DNA of 12,129 bases from Hylemonella sp. UBA6679 (GTDB lineage: Bacteria; Pseudomonadota; Gammaproteobacteria; Burkholderiales; Burkholderiaceae_C). The notes below the pieces were generated by a model. It ran no database searches. It was not told where the DNA came from and saw only the letters and a list, made by a program, of their open reading frames with translations. Of this stretch, positions 6,497-12,129 are shown in pieces. Location of the stretch: positions 1-12,129 of the forward strand of contig DKJZ01000021.1 in assembly GCA_002454975.1 (NCBI GenBank). Direction: 5' to 3'. Positions within the stretch are counted from its first letter, which is position 1; each line of letters starts with the position of its first letter. Position numbers and translations under genes: made by a program.

Positions 6497-7461
6497 TGTC
6501 TCAGCCCTTTGAGCTTTTGCGCGCGCAAGCCCGCTGGAAACACAGCGAAACCGTGTTTTGGTTGCTGGTGTTGGCAGCCCCCTGGGTGCTGTCTAGACAC
6601 GCGCTCATCATCAACGAAATAGCCATCGTGGCGCTGTTTGCCTTGTCGTTGGATTTGATCCTGGGCTTCACTGGCATTGTGTCGCTGGGCCATGCCGCGT
6701 TCTTGGGTATGGGCGCTTATGTGGCCGCCTTGTTTTGTAAATTTATCAACCCAGATCCGCTTCTAGGCCTTGCTGTGGCTACAGTTTCTGCTACTTTTTT
6801 AGGAGCGGTTTGCAGTTTAACAATTTTGCGTGGCAGCGACCTCACCCGCCTGATGGTGACCTTGGCCATGGCTTTGATTTTGCTCGAGCTGGCCAACAAA
6901 CTTGACTGGCTCACCGGCGGGGCCGATGGTTTGCAAGGCGTGATGATGGGCCCGGTGCTGGGCCGATTTGAGTTTGACCTGCAAGGGCAAACCGCTGCTT
7001 GGTACTCGATTGTGGTCACCTTGGTGATGTTTGTGCTGGCCCGCCGCCTGGTCAAGTCGCCCCTGGGGGCCACCTTGATGGCCATCCGCGACAACCGGCT
7101 GCGTGCCATGGCCATCGGCATCCCGGTGTCGGCGCGTTTGTCGCTGATCTACACCGTCTCAGCCGGCATCGCTGGCGCGGCTGGCGGGTTGCTCGCGCAG
7201 ACCACAGGCTTTGCCTCGCTCGATGTGTTTGCCTTTGACCGCTCCGCAGACGTGATGCTCATGCTGGTGATTGGCGGTGCGGGCTGGTTGTATGGCGGCA
7301 TTGCTGGGGCGGTGGTGTTCAAAATTTTGCAAGACGTGCTCTCGTCCATCACCCAGCAATACTGGATGTTTTGGTTGGGTCTGTTTTTGGTGGTGCTGGT
7401 GATGGTGGGGCGTGACCGCCTGATGCGTCCCCAGACCTGGTTCAAGCGGGGTGGGGCATGA
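6493..7461 (+). CDS. livM: HAAT-family ABC transporter permease LivM
   Basis: A 322-residue polytopic membrane protein. It shows the LivM hallmark segment FALSLDLILGFTGIVSLGHA (about 50-69) followed by AAFLGMGAYVAAL, and the coupling loop SPLGATLMAIRDNRLRAMAIG (about 190-210). The C-terminus GLFLVVLVMVGRDRLMRPQTW is typical. It pairs with LivH in the inner membrane. The start overlaps the livH stop (ATGA, 6493-6496); the adjacent ATG at 6496 is an equally possible start. It overlaps livG by four bases. An A+T-rich stretch with uncommon codons (6731-6830) lies within the region coding residues ~80-113, a variable inter-helix and membrane portion. Confidence 0.93.
   Translation: MMSQPFELLRAQARWKHSETVFWLLVLAAPWVLSRHALIINEIAIVALFALSLDLILGFTGIVSLGHAAFLGMGAYVAALFCKFINPDPLLGLAVATVSATFLGAVCSLTILRGSDLTRLMVTLAMALILLELANKLDWLTGGADGLQGVMMGPVLGRFEFDLQGQTAAWYSIVVTLVMFVLARRLVKSPLGATLMAIRDNRLRAMAIGIPVSARLSLIYTVSAGIAGAAGGLLAQTTGFASLDVFAFDRSADVMLMLVIGGAGWLYGGIAGAVVFKILQDVLSSITQQYWMFWLGLFLVVLVMVGRDRLMRPQTWFKRGGA
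6731..6830 (+). other. A+T-rich, codon-atypical patch within livM
   Basis: The patch contrasts with the G+C-rich surroundings: a hand count of 6781-6830 gives 19 G/C of 50. It also uses codons otherwise rare in this window (CTA, CTT, TTA, ACA, GGA, CCA). The frame stays open and the encoded residues (about CKFINPDPLLGLAVATVSAT, then FLGAVCSL) are compatible with a LivM membrane segment. It may be a fragment of an interspersed repeat or a small gene-conversion tract, or simply a drifting low-constraint segment. Confidence 0.45.
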
Positions 7462-8225
7462 GTGTGGTGTTGTCCACCCGCGGTCTGGTCAAGCGCTTTG
7501 GGGGCATCACCGCCACCCACAACGTGAGCCTGGACCTGCGCAAAGGCGCGCGCCACGCCCTGATTGGCCCCAATGGCGCAGGCAAAACCACGCTGATCAA
7601 TTTGCTCACCGGTGTGTTGGAGCCCAGCGAGGGCACGATCACCTTAGACGGTCAAGACATCAGCCGCCTCTCACCACACGAGCGCGTCAAGCGCGGCATG
7701 GTGCGTACCTTTCAGATCAACCAGTTGTTTGACACCCTCACGCCGCTGCAAACCTTGGCGCTCACCGTCTCGCAGCACCACGGTCTGGGCTTGAAGTGGT
7801 GGCAGGCCCTGGGTGCCAACCGCGAAGTCACAGCGCGCTGCGAAGCGCTGTTGGCGCAGTTTCACCTCACCGAGGTGATGGACCAGCCCACCCACATCTT
7901 GGCCTACGGCAAGCGCCGTTTGCTCGAAATTGCCATTGCCTTGGCGTGTGAACCGCGTGTGCTGCTGCTGGACGAGCCCGTGGCTGGCGTGCCCGCCGGC
8001 GAGCGCGAAGAGTTGTTGCAAACCGTGGCGGCTTTGCCCACCGATGTCTCGGTGCTGCTCATCGAGCACGACATGGACTTGGTGTTCAGCTTTGCCGACC
8101 GCGTGACGGTGCTGGTCAATGGCGCGGTGCTCACCGAGGGTGAGCCATCGCAAATTGCCAATGACCCGCAGGTCAAGGCGGTGTACCTGGGGCATGACGA
8201 CACCCACGGAGCTGCCCATGGCTGA
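7458..8225 (+). CDS. livG: HAAT-family ABC transporter ATP-binding protein LivG
   Basis: A 255-residue cytoplasmic ATPase subunit. Walker A is GPNGAGKTT (37-45), the Q-loop lies in VRTFQINQLFDTLT (82-95), the signature region reads LAYGKRRLLEIAIAL (148-162), Walker B is RVLLLDEPVAGV (167-178), and the switch His is His204 in LLIEHDMDLV. The LSGGQ core is replaced by LAYGK. LivG proteins usually have LSYGQQRRLEIA, so this is a mild variation of the normal LivG form. The C-terminal tail DPQVKAVYLG is typical. The start overlaps the livM stop (ATGA, 7458-7461), showing co-translation. It pairs with LivF to power the permease. Confidence 0.94.
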   Translation: MSVVLSTRGLVKRFGGITATHNVSLDLRKGARHALIGPNGAGKTTLINLLTGVLEPSEGTITLDGQDISRLSPHERVKRGMVRTFQINQLFDTLTPLQTLALTVSQHHGLGLKWWQALGANREVTARCEALLAQFHLTEVMDQPTHILAYGKRRLLEIAIALACEPRVLLLDEPVAGVPAGEREELLQTVAALPTDVSVLLIEHDMDLVFSFADRVTVLVNGAVLTEGEPSQIANDPQVKAVYLGHDDTHGAAHG

Positions 8226-8922
8226 TTTGTTGCAGGTGGCGCATTTAAGCGCTGGTTACGGCCAGGCTGTGGTCTTGCATGACGTGTCTTTGAGCTTGCC
8301 GCAAGGCCAAACCTTGGCTTTGTTGGGCCGCAACGGCACGGGCAAAACCACCTTCATCAACACCCTGGCTGGCGTGACCCGCCAGCACGGCGGCACCCTC
8401 ACGCTAGACGGCGTGGCCCTGCACAAACTGCCTTTGCACGAGCGCGCAGCGGCGGGCATAGGCTGGGTGCCGCAAGAGCGCAATATTTTCAAGTCGCTCA
8501 CGGTGCATGAGAACCTCACCGCGGTGGCCCGGCCCGGCCCGTGGACACCCGCGCGCGTGTACGAGATGTTCCCGCGCTTGCGTGAGCGTCAAACCAACCT
8601 GGGCACGCAGCTCTCAGGCGGCGAGCAGCAAATGCTGGCGGTGGGCCGCGCCTTGGTGCTCAACCCCAAGTTGCTGCTGCTCGATGAGCCGCTGGAGGGC
8701 TTGGCGCCCATCATCGTGCAAGAGTTGCTCCAGGCCCTGCGCCGCATCACCCGCGACGAGGGTTTGAGCGCCATCATCGTGGAGCAGCACCCGCAAGCCA
8801 TTTTGGCCATCTCCGACCTGGCCGCCGTGCTGGACCGCGGCACCGTGGTGCACAGCAGCAGCGCCCAAGCCTTGCTGGCGCAACCCGACTTGCTCGACAA
8901 ACTGCTGGGCGTGGCGCGGTAA
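8218..8922 (+). CDS. livF: HAAT-family ABC transporter ATP-binding protein LivF
   Basis: A 234-residue ATPase subunit. Walker A is GRNGTGKTT (37-45), the Q-loop lies in GWVPQERNIFKSLTVHENL (82-100), the signature is LSGGEQQMLAVGRAL (132-146), Walker B is LLLLDEPLEGLAP (152-164), and the switch His is in IIVEQHPQAIL. GWVPQERNIF is diagnostic of LivF rather than LivG. The ATG at 8218 overlaps the livG stop by eight bases. Longer in-frame starts upstream, such as 8119, would run through the livG coding region and are not needed. It is the last gene of the operon and converges with the dehydrogenase gene ending at 8998. Confidence 0.94.
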   Translation: MADLLQVAHLSAGYGQAVVLHDVSLSLPQGQTLALLGRNGTGKTTFINTLAGVTRQHGGTLTLDGVALHKLPLHERAAAGIGWVPQERNIFKSLTVHENLTAVARPGPWTPARVYEMFPRLRERQTNLGTQLSGGEQQMLAVGRALVLNPKLLLLDEPLEGLAPIIVQELLQALRRITRDEGLSAIIVEQHPQAILAISDLAAVLDRGTVVHSSSAQALLAQPDLLDKLLGVAR

Positions 8923-8992
8923 GCCCGCAAAGTCCCTGGCGTGCTGAGCCCGCACAGCCCGTAGCGCTGAGCCTGCGCGGCCCATGGCGCTG
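8922..8992. repeat. Degenerate 23-25 bp tandem repeat filling a convergent intergenic gap
   Basis: Three imperfect units run from the last base of the livF stop almost to the end of the dehydrogenase gene: 8922-8946, 8947-8969 and 8970-8992. Each begins AGCCYGC and ends with GCTG. The second and third align without gaps over 23 bp, with a few differences that are mostly transitions. The first carries two extra bases before GCTG. The gap 8923-8997 holds no gene and no clear terminator with a T-run. Confidence 0.6.
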
Positions 8993-8997
8993 CTTGG

Positions 8998-9834
8998 TTA
9001 AAGCGTGGCTTCGATGCGCGTGCGCAACTCAGCCGTGACCTCGGGCATCACGCCAAACCAAGCCTCAAACGCCGGCCGCGCCTGGTGCAGCAACATGCCG
9101 AGACCGTTGACCGTGGGGTTGCCTCTGGCCTGTGCCTGCGCCAACAGTGTGGTGGTCAGGGGCACATAAATGATGTCGGAGACCAGAGCCGTCACAGGCA
9201 GCCGGGCCAGGTCAAGGTGCAAAGGCTCTTGCCCGCCCATGCCTAAGCTGGTGGTGTTGACCAGCAAAGCCGCGCCGTCCAAGACCTCGTGGCGGTCTTC
9301 CCAGCGGTGCGCTGTGATGGGGCCGCCCAACTCATCGGCCAAAGCCTGCGCTTTGTCCAGGCTGCGGTTGACCAGCCGAATCTCGGGCGCGCCGGCTTGA
9401 ACGAGCGCGACCAAAATAGCGCGGGCAGCGCCACCGGCCCCCAGCACCACCACCGGGCCACGGTCGGCGCGCCAATCGGCCTGCACATCTCGCAGGCTGG
9501 CAAGGTAGCCAAAGCCGTCGGTGTTCATGCCAAACAACTCGCCGTTGGGCCGCACCACGATGGTGTTGATGGCCCCTATTTTTTTCGCTGCCGGGTCGAT
9601 CACGTCCACATGCGCCATGGCTGCCACTTTGTGTGGGATGGTGATGTTGCAGCCGGCAAACCCCAGGGCACGCAGCCCGCGCACCGCATCGCCCAGCCGC
9701 TCGGGCGCCACGGGCAGCAGCACGTAGGTGCCGTTGAGTTGGTGCTGCGCGATCCAGTGTTGGTGGATTGCGGGTGAGCGGGAGTGGGCGACGGGCCAGC
9801 CCATGACGCCGGCCAGAATGAAGGTGGATGCCAT
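8998..9834 (-). CDS. aroE: Shikimate/quinate dehydrogenase family protein (AroE-like)
   Basis: A 278-residue NAD(P)-dependent dehydrogenase. The substrate-binding motif SRSP is at 18-21. NITIPHK (63-69) carries the catalytic Lys69, and Asp106 in GMNTDGFGYL is its partner. The Rossmann motif VVVLGAGGAARA is at 128-139, with VNRS at 155-158 where AroE binds the NADP phosphate. The distal motif reads SDIIYVPLTTTLL instead of the DMVY-G/N-P form of biosynthetic AroE, and the C-terminal NGLGMLLHQARPAFEAWFG is family-typical. It interconverts 3-dehydroshikimate and shikimate, or the quinate equivalents. Sitting 18 bp downstream of the LysR gene, near ligJ, it is more likely a catabolic quinate/shikimate dehydrogenase feeding protocatechuate than the housekeeping enzyme. 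ATG 9834 is preferred over TTG 9846, whose only AAGG is two bases away. Confidence 0.88.
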   Translation of the reverse strand: MASTFILAGVMGWPVAHSRSPAIHQHWIAQHQLNGTYVLLPVAPERLGDAVRGLRALGFAGCNITIPHKVAAMAHVDVIDPAAKKIGAINTIVVRPNGELFGMNTDGFGYLASLRDVQADWRADRGPVVVLGAGGAARAILVALVQAGAPEIRLVNRSLDKAQALADELGGPITAHRWEDRHEVLDGAALLVNTTSLGMGGQEPLHLDLARLPVTALVSDIIYVPLTTTLLAQAQARGNPTVNGLGMLLHQARPAFEAWFGVMPEVTAELRTRIEATL

Positions 9835-9852
9835 GTTGTCTTTCAAGACCTT

Positions 9853-10767
9853 TTATTTTGCCGCAGCTTGCCCCAGCACGCGCTTGGTGAGTTCGGCCAT
9901 CAGCATCACCGTGGCTTCTTGGGTTTGGGTCACGGTGCGCCCCGAGGCCGTGGCCAACACCAGGTGGGTGCGCAAGTTCGGTGCAATGCTGCGTGCGCTC
10001 AACACCGCGCGGTGGGCGGTGTTGGCCAAGGCGTAGAGCGGCAGCACCGCGTGGCCTGCGCCATCGGCCACCAGGTCGAGGATGGCTGAAACGCCGTCAA
10101 TCTCCAGCGCAATCTTGGGGCGCAAACCTTGGCTGGCCAGTTGCCCTTCAACGGCCATGCGGATGGCATTGGGCCGGCTGGGAATCACCAAGGGCAGCTC
10201 GCTCAAGGCTTGGAGCGTGATGGCAGCTGGCTTGCGCAGCACCTTGCCGCTGGCCGCGGGAGACATCAAAAACAGCTCTTCGTTGAGCAGCGGGCGGGTG
10301 TCGAGCTCTGGGGTGGGCGTGGGGTTGTAGAGCAGGGCAATGTCGAGCCGCCCACTGAGCAGCCACTCTTGCATGGTGATGGTCAGGCCCTCGCTGATGG
10401 ACAGGCTGGCGTTGGGTAGCTGCTGGCGAAAACTGCGGGTGATGGGCACGGTCAGCACTTTGGCAACGCTGGGTGGCAAGCCCAGTGCCACCCGGCCGGC
10501 CAGTGAGCCGCTCACGCGCGCCAGGTCTTCGCGGGCGCGTGCCACCTGGTGCAGAATGCCGCGCCCATGTTCGAGCAGCAATTTGCCCGCTTCGGTGGTG
10601 GTCACACCTCGGCCGTTGCGCAGCAGCAGGTTGTGCCGCAGCTCCACCTCCAGCAGCCGCACCTGGCGGCTCAACGCCGGCTGGGCAATGCCCAGCACCT
10701 TGGCGGCTCGGGTGAAGCTGCCCAGCTCGGCCACGCGCACAAAGTAGTCAATTTGCTTGAGGTCCAT
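9853..10767 (-). CDS. LysR-family transcriptional regulator (candidate regulator of the ligJ/pmd operon)
   Basis: A 304-residue protein with the standard LysR plan. An N-terminal winged helix-turn-helix spans 1-60, with SFTRAAKVLGIAQPALSRQV as the recognition region, then a linker helix, and an effector-binding domain from about 90 to 295 beginning GRVALGLPPSVAKVL. The length is normal and the ATG at 10767 is unambiguous. It is transcribed away from the ModA-like/ligJ operon, with a 127-bp shared intergenic region that contains an inverted repeat. That is the usual arrangement for a LysR activator controlling the divergent genes. The dehydrogenase gene follows in the same direction. By context it should respond to a protocatechuate-pathway intermediate, as PmdR/LigR regulators do. 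Direct orthology is not proven. Confidence 0.9.
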   Translation of the reverse strand: MDLKQIDYFVRVAELGSFTRAAKVLGIAQPALSRQVRLLEVELRHNLLLRNGRGVTTTEAGKLLLEHGRGILHQVARAREDLARVSGSLAGRVALGLPPSVAKVLTVPITRSFRQQLPNASLSISEGLTITMQEWLLSGRLDIALLYNPTPTPELDTRPLLNEELFLMSPAASGKVLRKPAAITLQALSELPLVIPSRPNAIRMAVEGQLASQGLRPKIALEIDGVSAILDLVADGAGHAVLPLYALANTAHRAVLSARSIAPNLRTHLVLATASGRTVTQTQEATVMLMAELTKRVLGQAAAK

Positions 10768-10789
10768 CTGGCGTTTATCTAGCGTCTAA

Positions 10790-10814
10790 GGCATATCCGA
10801 TTTAGAGTAATGCC
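10790..10814. promoter_or_regulatory. Candidate LysR-type operator in the divergent promoter region
   Basis: GGCAT (10790-10794) and ATGCC (10810-10814) form an inverted repeat with a 15-bp A+T-rich spacer, which includes a T-N11-A spacing (10794 to 10806). It lies about 23 bp upstream of the regulator ATG and 80 bp upstream of the ModA-like gene, suitable for autorepression plus divergent activation. A second palindrome, GATATATC (10820-10827), follows and may belong to a promoter or a second half-site. The remainder of 10768-10894 contains no gene. Its last third is G+C-rich (GGCCGGCC at 10864-10871). No convincing -35/-10 pair was assigned. Confidence 0.45.
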
Positions 10815-10894
10815 GAAATGATATATCAGCTAGCGGCCGATAACGCGACCTGTCTGGCGGCCTGGCCGGCCGATTCGCAGCACAATCTCACACC

Positions 10895-11590
10895 ATGTCC
10901 ACACGCACTGTTCTCAAAGGCATTTCCTCCATGGCCACGCGCCAGTTGTTGGCCGAGTTGTGCGCCGAATTCACGCGTCGCAATGGCACGGAGGTGCAGA
11001 TTGAGTCGGTGGGTGGGGTGGACGCCGCCAAGCGCGTGCAAGCCGGTGAGGCCTTTGACCTGGTGTTTTTGGCCTCTGATGCTTTGAGCAAACTCATGGC
11101 CAGTGGCCACCTCTTGCCAGGCTCGGTGCTGGACCTGGTGCACAGCGGTGTGGCCTTGGCCGTACCTGCCGGTGCACCACGGCCCGACCTCAGCAGCCGT
11201 GCCGCTGTTGAGCGCGCAGTGTTGCAAGCCCCCAGCGTGAGCTACTCCACAGGCCCCAGTGGTGTGGCCTTGGTGAAGATGTTCGAGGCCTGGGGCATCT
11301 TGCCCGCCATCCAAGACCGCTTGTTGCAAGCCCCCGCCGGTGTGCCCGTGGGGGCACTGGTGGCGCAGGGCAAGGCGGCCTTGGGTTTTCAACAACTCAG
11401 CGAACTCATCCATGTGCAGGGCATCACCATCGCCGGGCCACTGCCCGATGAGATCCAGATCAACACCACGTTTTCGGGCGGCATTGGCGCCCATTGCACG
11501 CAGGTGCAGGCGGCGCAAGCACTTTTGAACTTCATGTCGTCCAAAGAGGCTGACGACGCCAAACACCGCCAGGGCATGCGCCCGGCTTAA
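10895..11590 (+). CDS. ModA-like substrate-binding-fold protein without a signal peptide
   Basis: A 231-residue protein resembling type II periplasmic binding proteins of the ModA/SBP_bac_11 group. It opens with the first strand/helix VLKGISSMATRQLLAELCAEF and has VDAAKRVQAGEAFDLVFLASD (about 41-61). It then shows a YSTGPSGVALVKMFEAWGI segment and the hinge-type GALVAQGKAALGFQQLSEL. It lacks any N-terminal hydrophobic segment, and the frame closes upstream at a TAA (10841-10843), so it should be cytoplasmic. No ModB/ModC-like partner is present. It precedes ligJ by 26 bp in the same direction, divergent from the LysR gene, so it is probably co-regulated with protocatechuate 4,5-cleavage genes. 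A role as intracellular ligand binder, sensor or enzyme is open. The start at 10895 keeps the first beta strand; the ribosome site is weak. Confidence 0.82.
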   Translation: MSTRTVLKGISSMATRQLLAELCAEFTRRNGTEVQIESVGGVDAAKRVQAGEAFDLVFLASDALSKLMASGHLLPGSVLDLVHSGVALAVPAGAPRPDLSSRAAVERAVLQAPSVSYSTGPSGVALVKMFEAWGILPAIQDRLLQAPAGVPVGALVAQGKAALGFQQLSELIHVQGITIAGPLPDEIQINTTFSGGIGAHCTQVQAAQALLNFMSSKEADDAKHRQGMRPA

Positions 11591-11616
11591 AACCAATTCA
11601 TTGCCCAGGAGCACCC

Positions 11617-12129
11617 ATGATCATCGACTGCCACGGCCACTACACCACCGCCCCCAAAGCGCTGGAGAACTGGCGCAACCAACAAATTGCGGGCATCCAA
11701 GACCCCGCGCTCATGCCCAAAGTGGCTGACCTGCGCATCAGCGACGATGAGCTGCGCGAGTCGATCGAGGCCAACCAGTTGCGCTTGATGAAAGAGCGTG
11801 GCTCAGACCTCACCATCTTCAGCCCACGTGCGAGTTTCATGGCCCACCACATTGGCGACTTCCAAGTCTCCAGCACCTGGGCGGCCATTTGCAACGAGCT
11901 GTGCTTTCGCGTCTCGCAACTGTTTCCTGAGCACTTCATAGGCGCGGCCATGCTGCCGCAAAGCCCGGGTGTGGACCCCAAGACTTGCGTGGCTGAGTTG
12001 GAAAAGTGCGTCAAGGAGTACGGCTTTGTAGGCATCAACCTCAACCCTGACCCGAGCGGTGGCCACTGGACCAGCCCACCCTTGACCGACCGCCACTGGT
12101 ACCCGATTTACGAAAAGATGGTGGAGTAC
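11617..12129 (+). CDS. ligJ: 4-oxalomesaconate hydratase (LigJ/PmdE), 3'-truncated by window end
   Basis: The first 171 residues of an amidohydrolase-2 family protein that I recognise as 4-oxalomesaconate hydratase. It opens MIIDCHGHYTTAPKAL with the metal-binding H-x-H (His6, His8). It continues with SDLTIFSPRASFMAHHIGDF (83-102), AAMLPQSPGVDPKTC and GFVGINLNPDPSGGHW, all characteristic of LigJ proteins. The enzyme hydrates 4-oxalomesaconate to 4-carboxy-4-hydroxy-2-oxoadipate in the protocatechuate 4,5-cleavage route, in the cytoplasm. A strong AGGAG (11607-11611) lies five bases before the ATG. The frame is open at 12129, so the remaining half is outside. Later pathway genes (aldolase, dioxygenase, lactonase) would be expected downstream. 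Confidence 0.93.
   Translation, partial: MIIDCHGHYTTAPKALENWRNQQIAGIQDPALMPKVADLRISDDELRESIEANQLRLMKERGSDLTIFSPRASFMAHHIGDFQVSSTWAAICNELCFRVSQLFPEHFIGAAMLPQSPGVDPKTCVAELEKCVKEYGFVGINLNPDPSGGHWTSPPLTDRHWYPIYEKMVEY

Noticed and set aside
8934..8997. Intrinsic terminator between livF and the dehydrogenase gene
   Set aside because: G+C-rich repeats are present, but no clean stem followed by a T-run was found on either strand.
9835..9846. TTG at 9846 as start of the dehydrogenase
   Set aside because: The only AAGG is two bases from it. The ATG at 9834 begins directly before the conserved first strand.

Overview
The window is GC-rich DNA of betaproteobacterial character. Codon choice and protein sequences look like Comamonadaceae (Rhodoferax/Polaromonas/Limnohabitans/Hydrogenophaga type). 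This rests on remembered family resemblance, since no search was possible. Twelve protein genes are supported: nine complete and intact, one complete but frameshifted, and two cut by the window edges. No RNA genes, insertion sequences or CRISPR arrays were seen.

Layout. (1) 2-826 (+) is the 3' part of a TIM-barrel amidohydrolase that resembles acyl-CoA hydrolases of phenylpropanoid catabolism. (2) 4257-874 (-) is a tight four-gene block: a short MetE-like methionine synthase, a SAM-dependent rRNA-type methyltransferase, a secreted histidine phosphatase and a zeta-class glutathione transferase. The methyltransferase reading frame is broken by one extra copy of a 7-bp tandem repeat. (3) 4398-8922 (+) is a complete five-gene branched-chain-amino-acid-type (HAAT) ABC transporter operon: binding protein, LivH, LivM, LivG, LivF. 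A strong hairpin follows the binding-protein gene, and the later genes overlap. (4) 10767-8998 (-) holds a LysR regulator followed by a shikimate/quinate dehydrogenase family gene. (5) 10895-12129 (+), divergent from the regulator, holds a leaderless ModA-like binding-fold protein and the start of 4-oxalomesaconate hydratase (ligJ/pmdE), an enzyme of the protocatechuate 4,5-cleavage pathway.

How it may fit together. The right half looks like the regulatory edge of a protocatechuate meta-cleavage locus. A LysR protein probably controls the divergent ligJ operon, and the adjacent dehydrogenase could feed quinate or shikimate carbon toward protocatechuate. The ABC transporter and the left-edge amidohydrolase are compatible with import and processing of lignin-derived aromatic acids. 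That link is inference from proximity, because the binding protein could equally take amino acids.

Non-coding structure is limited but notable. There are three centred palindromes between the converging amidohydrolase and transferase genes, a degenerate 23-25 bp tandem repeat filling the gap between livF and the dehydrogenase gene, the hairpin after the binding-protein gene, and a LysR-type inverted repeat in the divergent intergenic region. No gene-free stretch exceeds 300 bases. The two longest, 4258-4397 and 10768-10894, are divergent promoter regions.
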